The notes beneath the pieces are model-generated. The model made no database searches. It was not told where the DNA came from and saw nothing but the letters and a program-made list of their open reading frames with translations. Positions 24,570 to 33,731 of a DNA stretch of 64,000 nt are shown here, piece after piece (position 1 is the stretch's first letter; each line of letters opens with the position of its first letter). The DNA is taken from assembly GCA_035527845.1 (NCBI GenBank), contig DATKZT010000016.1, positions 1-64,000 of the forward strand, read 5' to 3'. A program made the position numbers and the translations under genes. The stretch is from JAUWKC01 sp035527845. GTDB lineage: Bacteria; Planctomycetota; Phycisphaerae; Sedimentisphaerales; Anaerobacaceae.

Positions 24570-24785
24570 ATGATGAACTTTGAAGAAGGTTTCCGAAGAA
24601 TAGGCATTGCCATAATATGCCTCAGCGCACTTGCTGGGCTTGTAGCCGCCATGGTCGGTGGCCTAATGGCAGGAATGTTGGTTGCGGTGGCCAACCTCGC
24701 GGCCTCTTACCTGCTTTTGCTTCTCACCGCTTACGTTATCAAAGGCTTTCTGAAAGAAACCGACAAACCGGAAAACAAAGAATAG
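24570..24785 (+). CDS. Small two-helix membrane protein
   Basis: The 71-residue product has two hydrophobic helices, IGIAIICLSALAGLVAAMVG and MLVAVANLAASYLLLLLTAY, and a charged C-terminus. GAGGAGG precedes the start. It sits tightly between pcm and recG (gaps of 2 and 6 bases), so it is translated within that operon. The family is unknown. Confidence 0.6.
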   Translation: MMNFEEGFRRIGIAIICLSALAGLVAAMVGGLMAGMLVAVANLAASYLLLLLTAYVIKGFLKETDKPENKE

Positions 24786-24791
24786 TCTGTT

Positions 24792-26891
24792 ATGACCCAA
24801 CCACTAAAGGAAAAAGCACAGACTAACCTCAGTCTGACCATGCCCGCACAGTATCTCAAGGGTGTAGGACCGGCACGAGCGAGGGTCTTTGCGCAGATGG
24901 GGGTGCATACCGTCGCGGACCTTTTGGAGTATTATCCGCGAGATTGGGCGTTCGCCCCTGACGCAATAAAGATAAGTCAACTGCGACCCAGCCTGACGGC
25001 CACAATCATCGGGCTGGTTGAGTCAACCGATTACCAGGCATTTCGCAGGCAGCCTGTTTTCGAAGCCGTGCTCTCCGATGAGACGGGGGTATGCAGGATA
25101 ATCTGGTTTCACGGCGGGTACCTTCGCGGCCGGTTGAGCCCCGGCCAAGTAATAATGGCTTCCGGCAAAGTCACCTTGTACAAGCACCAGTTGCAGATGA
25201 CCAATCCAAAGTTCCTCGTGCTCGACAAGAAAAGCCCGCGGCCCGATGAGTATTTCGGCGGCGCGGTTTATCCGGCCAGTGCCGGCCTGAGCAGTATGCA
25301 GATAAAACGAATAATACGCCCCGTTCTCGACAACCTCGATGAGCTTGTCAGAGAGTTCTATCCGGAAAGCTTCCTGAGGAAGAACAGGCTGGTAAAAAGA
25401 GCGGACGCCTTCGGCTGGATACATCATCCGCCCGATGAAGAGAAGCTGGCGCGCGCGAAACGCCGGCTAAAGTACGACGAGCTTTTTCTGATGCAGACGG
25501 GACTCGCACTTCGCCGCTATAGATGCAAACATTTTGCATCGGCGGTGCAAATGAATTTCACCGATGAGATCGACAGGCGAATCAGAAGGCGCTTTCCGTT
25601 TCTGCTCACGGAGGACCAAAACAGCGCCATCGCCGAAATTGTGGGCGATATGGGCAAAGCCGAGCCGATGAATCGGCTTCTCCAAGGGGACGTGGGCTCG
25701 GGCAAAACAGTGGTAGCGCTCTACGCGGCGCTTTTGGCTGTGGCCAATAACACGCAGGCGGCGATTATGGCGCCCACCGAGATTCTGGCCGCCCAGCATT
25801 TCCTGAGCATGGAAAGATACCTCAAGAACAGCAAAGTCAGGCGCGTTTTGATAACGGGCGGATTGACCGGTCCCAAGAGAAAGGAAATCCTGACCCAAAT
25901 CCGCACCGGCCAAATAGACATCGTCGTCGGCACCGTCGCCCTGCTGGAAAAGGACATAGCATTCCGCAAGCTCGGCCTGGTCGTGATTGATGAGCAGCAC
26001 AAGTTCGGCGTCCATCAGCGGGCCCAATTGCGCAAGGATACAACGCCGCACTGCCTTGTAATGACCGCCACCCCCATACCACGCACCCTCGCAATGACCG
26101 CCTTCGGTGACCTCGACGTCTCGATTATCAGACACTCGCCCCCGGGCAGAGGCGCCGTTATAACACGCTGGATCGACCACAAAGACCGCGGCAAGGCATT
26201 CGAATTCATTCGAGAGCGACTGAAAGCAAAAAGACAGGCCTATTTCGTCTATCCGCGAATCACACAGACAGAAGAGGACAACGATGTAAAGGCCGCCACC
26301 GACGAATGGAAGATTCTCTCCGAACAGGTGTTCCCGGAGTTTGCCGTCGGACTTCTTCACGGCCAGATGCCATCTGCGCAGAAGCAGCAGATTATGTCGG
26401 ACTTTCGCCGCGGCAAAATTGATGTTCTGGTTTCCACCGTCGTGATAGAGGTCGGAATGGATGTGCCCAATGCCACAATAATGGTTGTCGAGGCCGCAGA
26501 CAGATTCGGACTGGCACAACTGCACCAGCTGCGCGGGCGAATCGGCAGAGGGGAGGCAAAGTCTTATTGCCTCCTGTTCGCAGAGACAGAAAGCGAGATC
26601 GCGAAGAACCGCCTCGAAATAATGACCCGAAGCAGCGACGGTTTCGAGATCGCCGAGCAGGATTTGCGCCTGCGCGGCCCCGGAGAATTGTTCAGCACGC
26701 GACAGCACGGACTGCCTGATTTGAAAATCGCCAATATCGTGGAAGATTATGAATTACTCGTGATGGCGAGAAAAAATGCCTTCGAACTTGTTTCGCAGGA
26801 CCCCATGCTGACAAGGGCCGATAATAAGAATATTCGCGAGGCGCTAATCAGCCGGTTCGGAGATTCGCTCGGACTGGCGGACGTGGCCTGA
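24792..26891 (+). CDS. recG: ATP-dependent DNA helicase RecG
   Basis: RecG remodels stalled replication forks and Holliday junctions. The 699-residue product has the N-terminal helix-hairpin and OB wedge domain (YLKGVGPARARVFAQMGVHTVADLLEYYPRDW), then SF2 helicase motifs: Walker A LLQGDVGSGKTVVA, motif II DEQHKFGVHQRAQL, motif III MTATPIPRTLAMT and motif VI QLRGRIGRGEAKSYC, followed by the RecG C-terminal RSSDGFEIAEQDLRLRGPGE. The length is normal. Confidence 0.95.
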   Translation: MTQPLKEKAQTNLSLTMPAQYLKGVGPARARVFAQMGVHTVADLLEYYPRDWAFAPDAIKISQLRPSLTATIIGLVESTDYQAFRRQPVFEAVLSDETGVCRIIWFHGGYLRGRLSPGQVIMASGKVTLYKHQLQMTNPKFLVLDKKSPRPDEYFGGAVYPASAGLSSMQIKRIIRPVLDNLDELVREFYPESFLRKNRLVKRADAFGWIHHPPDEEKLARAKRRLKYDELFLMQTGLALRRYRCKHFASAVQMNFTDEIDRRIRRRFPFLLTEDQNSAIAEIVGDMGKAEPMNRLLQGDVGSGKTVVALYAALLAVANNTQAAIMAPTEILAAQHFLSMERYLKNSKVRRVLITGGLTGPKRKEILTQIRTGQIDIVVGTVALLEKDIAFRKLGLVVIDEQHKFGVHQRAQLRKDTTPHCLVMTATPIPRTLAMTAFGDLDVSIIRHSPPGRGAVITRWIDHKDRGKAFEFIRERLKAKRQAYFVYPRITQTEEDNDVKAATDEWKILSEQVFPEFAVGLLHGQMPSAQKQQIMSDFRRGKIDVLVSTVVIEVGMDVPNATIMVVEAADRFGLAQLHQLRGRIGRGEAKSYCLLFAETESEIAKNRLEIMTRSSDGFEIAEQDLRLRGPGELFSTRQHGLPDLKIANIVEDYELLVMARKNAFELVSQDPMLTRADNKNIREALISRFGDSLGLADVA

Positions 26892-26940
26892 TTCACGATT
26901 CACGATTGACAATCGGCAGGCAACCTTTGATAATCAATCT

Positions 26941-28755
26941 ATGAAGGTACACTACAAGAACAAACGGCTGGAGCAAGCCTTGATTGCAACCAAAGCCGTC
27001 ACCTCCGCAATGGTCGTGGCTTCCTTTGTTATTCTATTCGGTTTCCGCGAACCACTGCTGCCGGCCAAGCTCCTATTCAATATTCAACTGGCCATGTTGT
27101 TTGTCTTCCTCGCGGGCAAGGTAATCAGGCTTGCCAATGCCGAGTCGAAAAAAGAGTATTTGCTCGCAAACTGGTTCGAAATACCGCTGCTTCTGGGGCT
27201 GGGAATTGCCGTACTCGGAGCCGGACGATGGATAGTGCGGTTCGAGCCGGCAGCCGTCAGACATTTCGCGGTAGGTATTTACCTTGTTATCGAGGTGGTC
27301 ATGAAGACCTGCATGGCCAGCGTGAACATGGCCGCCTCCGGGAAAAATCCGACGCAAACGCTAATCCTGAGCTTCCTCGTGCTCATAGTGTCGGGGGCGG
27401 GATTTCTAATATTGCCCAGGGCCTCTGCGCCCGGAAAGCAGAACATAGAATTGATTGATGCCCTGTTCACCGCCACCAGCGCAACGTGCGTTACGGGTCT
27501 TATCGTCAAGGACACGGGCCAGGATTTCAGTTTGATGGGGCAGATAGTAATTTTGACCCTGATTCAGCTCGGAGGCCTCGGGATAGTGGTCTTCGGCGCG
27601 GTCTTTGCGCTTCTCCTGGGCCAGGCACTGAGCCTGCGGGAATCGGTGGCAATGCAGGACCTGCTAAGCGCCAGGACGCTCGGCCGCATTGGCAATATGA
27701 TTGTCTTCATATTCGGCGGAACCATCTTGATAGAGGCAATCGGCGCGGTCAGCATGTTCGGTATGTGGAACGACGTGCCTGGCCGCCAGTTCACTCTGCA
27801 CGAGCAGTGGTTCTACAGCATCTTCCACTCGATAAGCGCCTTTTGTAACGCCGGCTTTAGTCTGTTCGGCGACAGCTTCATCAGCTACAGCCGAAGCTGG
27901 CGCATCTACGCCGTGATTTGTCCCCTCATAATCCTCGGCGGGCTCGGCTTCGGCGTCCTCTATGATCTTGCCAACATCATGGCCAGCCGGGTAAAGGCAT
28001 TTTTCGCCGGCCGGCTGGAGGAGCGTTACAGACTTTCCCTTGAGGTGCCGGCGCCAAAGAAGATGCAACTGCAGACAAAAATTGTTCTGATGGTCAGTGC
28101 CTCACTGATAGTCGCCGGTGCGCTTGCTATCTACTTGTTCGAACGCTACGCAGCGGGTTCCGACTCTCTCGCAAACCATCAGAACACCGGAATACTTGGC
28201 GCGTTCTTTCAGTCGGTCACCGCCCGTACCGCCGGCTTCAATACCGTCAACATCTCACAGATGTCCGCCTCCAGCAGGTTTATTCTGATGGTCCTTATGT
28301 TCATCGGCGGCTCCCCCGGCTCCACAGCCGGCGGAATAAAAACCGTCACCATCGCGGTGATTGTAATGACCGCCGTGGCCGCGCTGCGAAAACGCGAGGA
28401 AGTCGAGATGTTCAATCGCTCCGTTCGCATAGTGGTCGTGGGCCGCGCCATTACCGTTACCCTGATTTTTGTGGCGGTCCTGTTTGGGGCCACCCTCATC
28501 CTGAGCATAACCGAAAATGCAACGGGCCTCAGCATGTCGGACATTATCTTCGAGACCGGCTCCGCCCTCGGCACGGTGGGCCTTTCCACCCTCACCACCG
28601 AGCAGACCGCCTCTTTGACAACCGTCGGCAAATTGATTATCATTGCGGTGATGCTTATCGGCAGACTCGGCCCACTGACGCTGCTGGCGGCACTGACGTT
28701 CAATCTGAAGCCGGCCAGATATAATTATCCCGATGAGGCGATAATCGTCGGCTGA
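26941..28755 (+). CDS. TrkH/KtrB-family potassium uptake channel subunit
   Basis: This 604-residue membrane protein forms the K+ pore of a Trk/Ktr system. Four selectivity-filter loops are visible: SATCVTGLIVKD, ISAFCNAGFSLFG, VTARTAGFNTVN and SALGTVGLSTL. The conserved arginine/glycine region SPGSTAGGIKT lies in helix D-M2. The first 140 residues add about four helices before the usual TrkH start (LILSFLVLIVSGAGFLILP), so the protein is roughly 120-150 residues longer than typical KtrB or TrkH. The matching TrkA subunit follows after 40 bases. Confidence 0.92.
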   Translation: MKVHYKNKRLEQALIATKAVTSAMVVASFVILFGFREPLLPAKLLFNIQLAMLFVFLAGKVIRLANAESKKEYLLANWFEIPLLLGLGIAVLGAGRWIVRFEPAAVRHFAVGIYLVIEVVMKTCMASVNMAASGKNPTQTLILSFLVLIVSGAGFLILPRASAPGKQNIELIDALFTATSATCVTGLIVKDTGQDFSLMGQIVILTLIQLGGLGIVVFGAVFALLLGQALSLRESVAMQDLLSARTLGRIGNMIVFIFGGTILIEAIGAVSMFGMWNDVPGRQFTLHEQWFYSIFHSISAFCNAGFSLFGDSFISYSRSWRIYAVICPLIILGGLGFGVLYDLANIMASRVKAFFAGRLEERYRLSLEVPAPKKMQLQTKIVLMVSASLIVAGALAIYLFERYAAGSDSLANHQNTGILGAFFQSVTARTAGFNTVNISQMSASSRFILMVLMFIGGSPGSTAGGIKTVTIAVIVMTAVAALRKREEVEMFNRSVRIVVVGRAITVTLIFVAVLFGATLILSITENATGLSMSDIIFETGSALGTVGLSTLTTEQTASLTTVGKLIIIAVMLIGRLGPLTLLAALTFNLKPARYNYPDEAIIVG

Positions 28756-28795
28756 GGGCTTCCGGGCCCGCACTTTACAATTTGGAGCCAATATT

Positions 28796-29485
28796 ATGAA
28801 AAGGTTCGCGGTAATTGGGTTGGGCAGGTTCGGCAAGAAACTCGCAATCGCACTTGCAATGAGCGGCGCCGAGGTCATGGCCATCGACAGAAACAGGGAG
28901 GAAATAGAGCTGATTCGAGACCAGGTAAGTCACGCCGTCAGACTCGACAGCACCGACGAAGAGGCAATGAAGGCACAGGGCATCGACAAGGTCGATGTCG
29001 CCATCGTCGGCATCGGACAGGGCACGGGCCGGGGCTTCGAATCCGCCATCCTCACGGTCGTGAACCTCCGGCAGATGGGCGTCAAGCAGATATATGCACG
29101 AGCAGAGGATTTGATTGCGGGAGAAGTCTTTTCCAAAGTGGGCGCCACCGAGGTAATCTATCCCGAAATCGAGTCCGCGCAGAGATGGGCGTACAAGCTC
29201 ATCGCGCCGCAGATAGGCGAAAAAATTGACTTCGCCCCCGGCTACAGCCTCGCCCGCGTCAAAGCCCCCGCAAGCTTCGACGAGAAGACCGTTATGGACC
29301 TGCAGCTCCGTCAGAAATACAACGTCAACCTCGTCGCCATAAAGCGCGACGAGCAGAGCAAGGCCAAGAAAAACGAAAAAGGCGGAATCATCAACGTCCC
29401 CATGCCCAACACCGTCATCTATCAGGATGACATCCTGATGGTCGCCGGCTCCGACGCCGACCTCGCTAAACTTCCGCAAGAATAG
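28796..29485 (+). CDS. TrkA/KtrA-family potassium uptake regulatory subunit
   Basis: The 229-residue cytoplasmic protein has an RCK-N Rossmann domain (FAVIGLGRFGKKLAIALAMSG, then VMAIDRN and DKVDVAIVGIG) and an RCK-C domain in the last 80 residues. One RCK pair makes it KtrA-like; the classical TrkA has two. It binds nucleotides and gates the TrkH-type pore encoded just upstream, so the pair should be a complete K+ uptake system. Confidence 0.9.
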   Translation: MKRFAVIGLGRFGKKLAIALAMSGAEVMAIDRNREEIELIRDQVSHAVRLDSTDEEAMKAQGIDKVDVAIVGIGQGTGRGFESAILTVVNLRQMGVKQIYARAEDLIAGEVFSKVGATEVIYPEIESAQRWAYKLIAPQIGEKIDFAPGYSLARVKAPASFDEKTVMDLQLRQKYNVNLVAIKRDEQSKAKKNEKGGIINVPMPNTVIYQDDILMVAGSDADLAKLPQE

Positions 29486-29552
29486 AATGGATGCGGTGAA
29501 CCCCAAATGACCCGGGCTCGCCGGCACCGTTTCACTCGTGACAAGATGCTGT

Positions 29553-30605
29553 TCAGCTTCTCCGGTATTCTCTCAGCTTATCGAGCAGGTTCTGCATATC
29601 CGGAGGCAGCGGTGCCTCGAATTTCACCATTTCTTCGGTGGTGGGGTGTTTGAATTCGAGCGTTGCCGCGTGCAGCGCGCAGCGGTCGATGACGGGGTCC
29701 TGCGCGGCGGGCTCGGCGTCGGCCAATTGCCAGGCATAAACGAGTTTGCCGCCGTACATATCGTCGCCCACAATCGGATGCTTCATGTATGAAAGGTGTA
29801 CGCGGATCTGGTGCGTTCGGCCGGTCTTCGGAGCAAGCCTCAGCAGCGAGTACCCACGGAAATTCTCGATAACCTCATAAAAAGTAATCGCCTCCTTACC
29901 GATTTCCGGCCGGATGGCGTACTTCTCCCTTATTCTCGGATGGACGCCAAGGGGCACATTTACACGGTCGGCCGTCAAATCAGGCGTGCCGTGCACTATG
30001 GCAAGATACGTCTTGTTAACCTGGCGGTGCTCAAACTGCCTGGCCACCTTCCACTGTGCTATGTCGTTTTTGGTGACGACCATGACGCCGGTGGTATTCC
30101 GGTCGAGCCGGTGCACAATGCCGGGACGAAATGGGCCCAGCCCGCTGGAGAGTTTATCGGAATAGAACGCCAGAGCGTTTACCAGCGTCCCGCGCGTATT
30201 GCCGCGAGCGGGGTGCACAATCATGTCCGCCTGTTTATTGAGAACAATTATGTCGGAATCTTCATAGATGATATCGAGCGGGATATCTTCGGGGGGAATG
30301 TCCCTGCCTGGGAGTTGGGGCAGGCTCAACACTATCTGGTCGCCGGGACTGAGCTTGAAGCTGGGCCTGACCGTCCTGCCGTTTACCTTGACCGCCCCCG
30401 CCTTGATTATTTCTTGAATCATTCCCCGGCTGAAATTGCTGAACCGCCCGTGCAGGTATTTATCTACCCGCCGGTCCTTTATCGAGTCTCCTACCCGAAG
30501 CGCCAGCTCCTCATGGCCTATATCCTCGCCGCCCTGCGCTGAAGCTCCCGTTGCCTCAGGCCTGTTGTCTGGCCGGGGCTCCGGCTTCATTGTGTTTTGC
30601 TCCAT
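29553..30605 (-). CDS. RluA/RluD-family 23S rRNA pseudouridine synthase
   Basis: The 350-residue product has an acidic 45-residue N-terminal extension, an S4 RNA-binding domain (RVDKYLHGRFSNFSRGMIQEIIKAGAVKVNG) and the RluA catalytic domain with the nucleophilic Asp in RPGIVHRLDRNTTGVMVV and the RTHQIRVHLSYMKHPIVGD motif. Domain order and length fit RluD, which modifies helix 69 of 23S rRNA, but RluC-like targets cannot be ruled out. The start lies 17 bases after the upstream TPR-like gene on the same strand. Confidence 0.9.
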   Translation of the reverse strand: MEQNTMKPEPRPDNRPEATGASAQGGEDIGHEELALRVGDSIKDRRVDKYLHGRFSNFSRGMIQEIIKAGAVKVNGRTVRPSFKLSPGDQIVLSLPQLPGRDIPPEDIPLDIIYEDSDIIVLNKQADMIVHPARGNTRGTLVNALAFYSDKLSSGLGPFRPGIVHRLDRNTTGVMVVTKNDIAQWKVARQFEHRQVNKTYLAIVHGTPDLTADRVNVPLGVHPRIREKYAIRPEIGKEAITFYEVIENFRGYSLLRLAPKTGRTHQIRVHLSYMKHPIVGDDMYGGKLVYAWQLADAEPAAQDPVIDRCALHAATLEFKHPTTEEMVKFEAPLPPDMQNLLDKLREYRRS

Positions 30606-30622
30606 AAAACGGACAAAAAAGA

Positions 30623-31510
30623 CTACTGCCCGGCCGCGTTGGCCTCAGCAAGACCCACGCCCGCAGTGTTTGTGTCGACATCACCGCTTTCGGGCACAGG
30701 CGACTCCGCAACGTTCGTATCCGTAACAACGGGACCACGATTGACCTCGGGCGCAGTAATCTCAACCTCGTTAATGTCCGGAAGTCTCAGCGGGACACGG
30801 GGCATCGTTGTTGGCGGTCGAACCGGTCTGGCCGCTGCCCCGAAGACCACGTCCTTACGGTAATCGCCCATGGTTTCCAGACGCTGTTTCGCCTGGACGA
30901 CGACCGTGGTACCCTCGAACTCCGCATTTTCAACAATGGCCTGATATATCTGCTTTGCCTCATCAAAATTACCGAGTTCTTCTTGGCAGAGTCCCAGGCC
31001 GAAATTAGCCATGCCCTTGAGCAACGGATTGGAGGATGACTTCTCGAGTGCTTCACGGTAGCTTTGCCTTGCCCTTTCGATCTGAGCGGCTATGTCCTGC
31101 CTGCTCACGGTCCTGGGACGATAATGCAATTCCGCCCGCAGAGTCTCGCCTCGCTTAATAAGTGCCAGAGCGGCTCTGTCACCGTCCTCGGCGCTTCGGG
31201 CGAAGTCCTGAAGGTTTTCGGCCAGCTGCAGCAGCAAGTACGCTAAATCCCCAACTCTGTTCTGGGCACTGAGTATGTCTCTCTTGTGTTGGGACAATCG
31301 CCGGGCGGCAAGCTCCGTAAGCCTGAGCTGCTCCCGAGCCGACACGATACTCCTTTGATACCTGAAGTACAGGTATGAACCTGCAGCCAGGACCACAACT
31401 AACGCCGCAACGCCAATTATCTTAAAGTTCTTCTTGGCCCAGTCGGGCATGTCCGCTATCCACCGAGCCAGCTCGTTCGTTTTCAGTTCGTGACGATGTT
31501 CGGCTTTCAT
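30623..31510 (-). CDS. Single-pass membrane protein with TPR-like repeats
   Basis: The 295-residue product has a cytoplasmic start, one helix at about 30-49 (IIGVAALVVVLAAGSYLYF), then a long alpha-helical part with a TPR-like unit (NPLLKGMANFGLGLCQEELGNFDEAKQIYQAIVEN). This recalls the YfgM/TPR_21 type of periplasmic chaperone. The tail is Pro/Thr/Asn-rich. It directly precedes the pseudouridine synthase on the same strand. The specific role is unknown. Confidence 0.65.
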   Translation of the reverse strand: MKAEHRHELKTNELARWIADMPDWAKKNFKIIGVAALVVVLAAGSYLYFRYQRSIVSAREQLRLTELAARRLSQHKRDILSAQNRVGDLAYLLLQLAENLQDFARSAEDGDRAALALIKRGETLRAELHYRPRTVSRQDIAAQIERARQSYREALEKSSSNPLLKGMANFGLGLCQEELGNFDEAKQIYQAIVENAEFEGTTVVVQAKQRLETMGDYRKDVVFGAAARPVRPPTTMPRVPLRLPDINEVEITAPEVNRGPVVTDTNVAESPVPESGDVDTNTAGVGLAEANAAGQ

Positions 31511-31761
31511 GCTGCTCTCCGTTCTCTAAATCAAGGCCCCGTCATTTCAAGACGCCTCGCAGGAAGAAGCCCCTGCACCCGTCCGCGCCAGGCTTTATCC
31601 GAAACACGTTACGGGGCGGACTACGGTTTTCCCAAGTCTCCTTCCCGAAGAAGACTCCAAAATCGGGGCCCAAAACCACAGCCGAGTCCCGCAAGAGACC
31701 ACATCTTCTTGCCATTCGGACCTCGGCCCCAAACAGCCATCTTAGCAAAACTCATTTTATC

Positions 31762-31790
31762 TTGCAATGGTCCTTTCCATAGACTAAAAT
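31762..31790 (+). promoter_or_regulatory. Putative promoter of the S55 peptidase operon
   Basis: TTGCAA (31762-31767) and TAAAAT (31785-31790) are 17 bases apart, 36 bases upstream of the S55 peptidase ATG. Otherwise the 316-base gap 31511-31826 shows no gene. Confidence 0.55.
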
Positions 31791-31826
31791 CCCCCCGATA
31801 ATCAATTTGTTTTAACGAGGCTTTAC

Positions 31827-33644
31827 ATGTCAAGAATTTCGGCAAGTTTGACGAGAACTTTTTTGCTGCCTTTGGCGGCCGTTTTAGCCGGTTCTGTTCA
31901 TGCCGCCGGCGACGAGCTGGACCGCAGCAGGTACATAACCGTCGACGAGATTCGGCCCGGCATGGAGGCATACTGCCTGACCGTGTACGAGGGCACTCAA
32001 ATCGAGAAGTTCGCTCTTGAGGTCCTCGATGTCGTGCGTAAGTGGAGGCCGGGCAAGGACGGCATTCTCGTTCGGGGCACGGATGAACGTTTTATCCGCA
32101 GCGGTCCGGTGATGGGGTGCAGCGGCTCGCCCGTCTATATCGAAGGCCGACTGGCCGGAGCCCTCGCCTGGGGTTCTTATTTCAGCAAGGATGCCTTTTA
32201 CATAGCCACCCCCATTGAAGAGATGCTGAGGGTCGGACAAAAAAACGCCGCTGAAACGCCGGATATAGTCGAGCGCGGATTTGCCTTCGACTTCTCCAGG
32301 CCTATTGATTTTGCCGAGATTGACGCGCAGATTGTCAAGCGGATGGGGGCGGACAACGCCGCAGCAGCCGGCGCCACGGCTTTGCCTTGTCCGCTGGTTG
32401 TTTCCGGTTTGCCGGCCGCTGTTACCGAGCAATTGGACGCCTTCGCCGGACCTCTCGGCCTCAAGGCGGTTGCTGGTCCCGCCGGAGGCGCAGGCCTTCA
32501 ACAAGATGAGCAAATACAGTTGGCGCCGGGGGCCTGTCTTGCCGTCGCGCTGGTGACAGGTGATATAACCATGGACGCCGTCGGCACAGTGACCGAAGTC
32601 GTGGGCGACAAGGTTTACGCCTTCGGGCACAACATGCTCGGTTATGGACCCATAGACTTGCCGATGGCCGCCGGACGCGTTCACGCAGTCGTCTCGAGCG
32701 TCATGTTTTCTTACAAGATGGCCAGCGCAGCCGGGATAGTCGGCGCGCTGCGAGCCGACGAATCGACGGCAATCTTTGGACAGATCGGGGCAAAGGCACG
32801 GATGATTCCGATGGTTATTAAGGTCAGCCGCTACAACGACGCCGAGACACGGCTGTACAACTGTCAGATTGCAGACAATCGGCTCATCACTCCGGCCGTT
32901 TTTCGCCTGTGCCTGACCGGAGCGGCGCTCATGCTGGGCCCGCTGCCGCCGGACCATACGATCGAATATAAGGTAAAGGTGGGAGTGCAGAACACCGAGC
33001 CGATTAGTTTCGAGAACGTTTCTACCAGCACGGATCTGGACGAGATGATTGCAGAAAGCACCGGCTCGGTCGCCCTGCTGATGAACAATCCGTACAAGAC
33101 TGTCCGCATAGACTCCATAGAGGCGCAAGTACACATCACGCCGAAGAGCGCGATTTCACAGATATGGTCGGTCAGTTTATCCGACTCGCAGGTCAAGGCG
33201 GGACAGGAAGTCAAGTTGGATGTGGTGGTTGAATCCTTTCTGGCAGAAAAAAAGAGGTACGAAGCCCGATTGAGAATTCCTGAAGAACTGCCGGCTGGAG
33301 AATACGAGCTTCTCGTCTGCGGGGGCTATGGGTACCTGCAGTTCCTTATGAAAGCGGCGCCGAACAGATTTACCCCACAGAACCTCACCGGGCTGATCGA
33401 GGCAATCAATTACATCCTGCATGTCCGGCGAGATGAGTTGTATTGCATCCTGCTTTTGCCCGCGGGCGGCGTCACGGTCGAGAACGCCGAGCTTCCCGAC
33501 CTGCCGGCAACGAAAACGCTGGTCCTGCAGGACGCGAAAAGAACTCTGACGGCTCGGCCTTACCAGCATTGGGTCGAAAGGAATTTCCGCACCGGTGCGG
33601 TTATTATCGACAAGAAAGTTATGCGCATAACTGTGGAAGACTGA
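31827..33644 (+). CDS. Secreted SpoIVB-like (S55) serine peptidase
   Basis: The 605-residue product has a signal peptide (to about residue 27) and a peptidase S55 domain. The putative nucleophile Ser99 lies in GPVMGCSGSPVYIEGRLAGA, after GMEAYCLTVYEGTQIEKF. The putative His268 lies in DKVYAFGHNMLGYGP. In Bacillus SpoIVB the His block precedes the Ser block, so the order here is swapped, as in related proteins of non-sporulating phyla. The last 250 residues are beta-rich and may bind partners. It begins a same-strand run with a secreted propeller protein. Its substrate is unknown; sporulation is not implied. Confidence 0.8.
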   Translation: MSRISASLTRTFLLPLAAVLAGSVHAAGDELDRSRYITVDEIRPGMEAYCLTVYEGTQIEKFALEVLDVVRKWRPGKDGILVRGTDERFIRSGPVMGCSGSPVYIEGRLAGALAWGSYFSKDAFYIATPIEEMLRVGQKNAAETPDIVERGFAFDFSRPIDFAEIDAQIVKRMGADNAAAAGATALPCPLVVSGLPAAVTEQLDAFAGPLGLKAVAGPAGGAGLQQDEQIQLAPGACLAVALVTGDITMDAVGTVTEVVGDKVYAFGHNMLGYGPIDLPMAAGRVHAVVSSVMFSYKMASAAGIVGALRADESTAIFGQIGAKARMIPMVIKVSRYNDAETRLYNCQIADNRLITPAVFRLCLTGAALMLGPLPPDHTIEYKVKVGVQNTEPISFENVSTSTDLDEMIAESTGSVALLMNNPYKTVRIDSIEAQVHITPKSAISQIWSVSLSDSQVKAGQEVKLDVVVESFLAEKKRYEARLRIPEELPAGEYELLVCGGYGYLQFLMKAAPNRFTPQNLTGLIEAINYILHVRRDELYCILLLPAGGVTVENAELPDLPATKTLVLQDAKRTLTARPYQHWVERNFRTGAVIIDKKVMRITVED

Positions 33645-33731
33645 CGTGAAAGCCGTCGAGGCTCTTCCACCAGCGTTTCTTTCCAAAAGGAACCCGTTAT
33701 GCCATTCAGGTATGATATTTTGGGAGCGACC

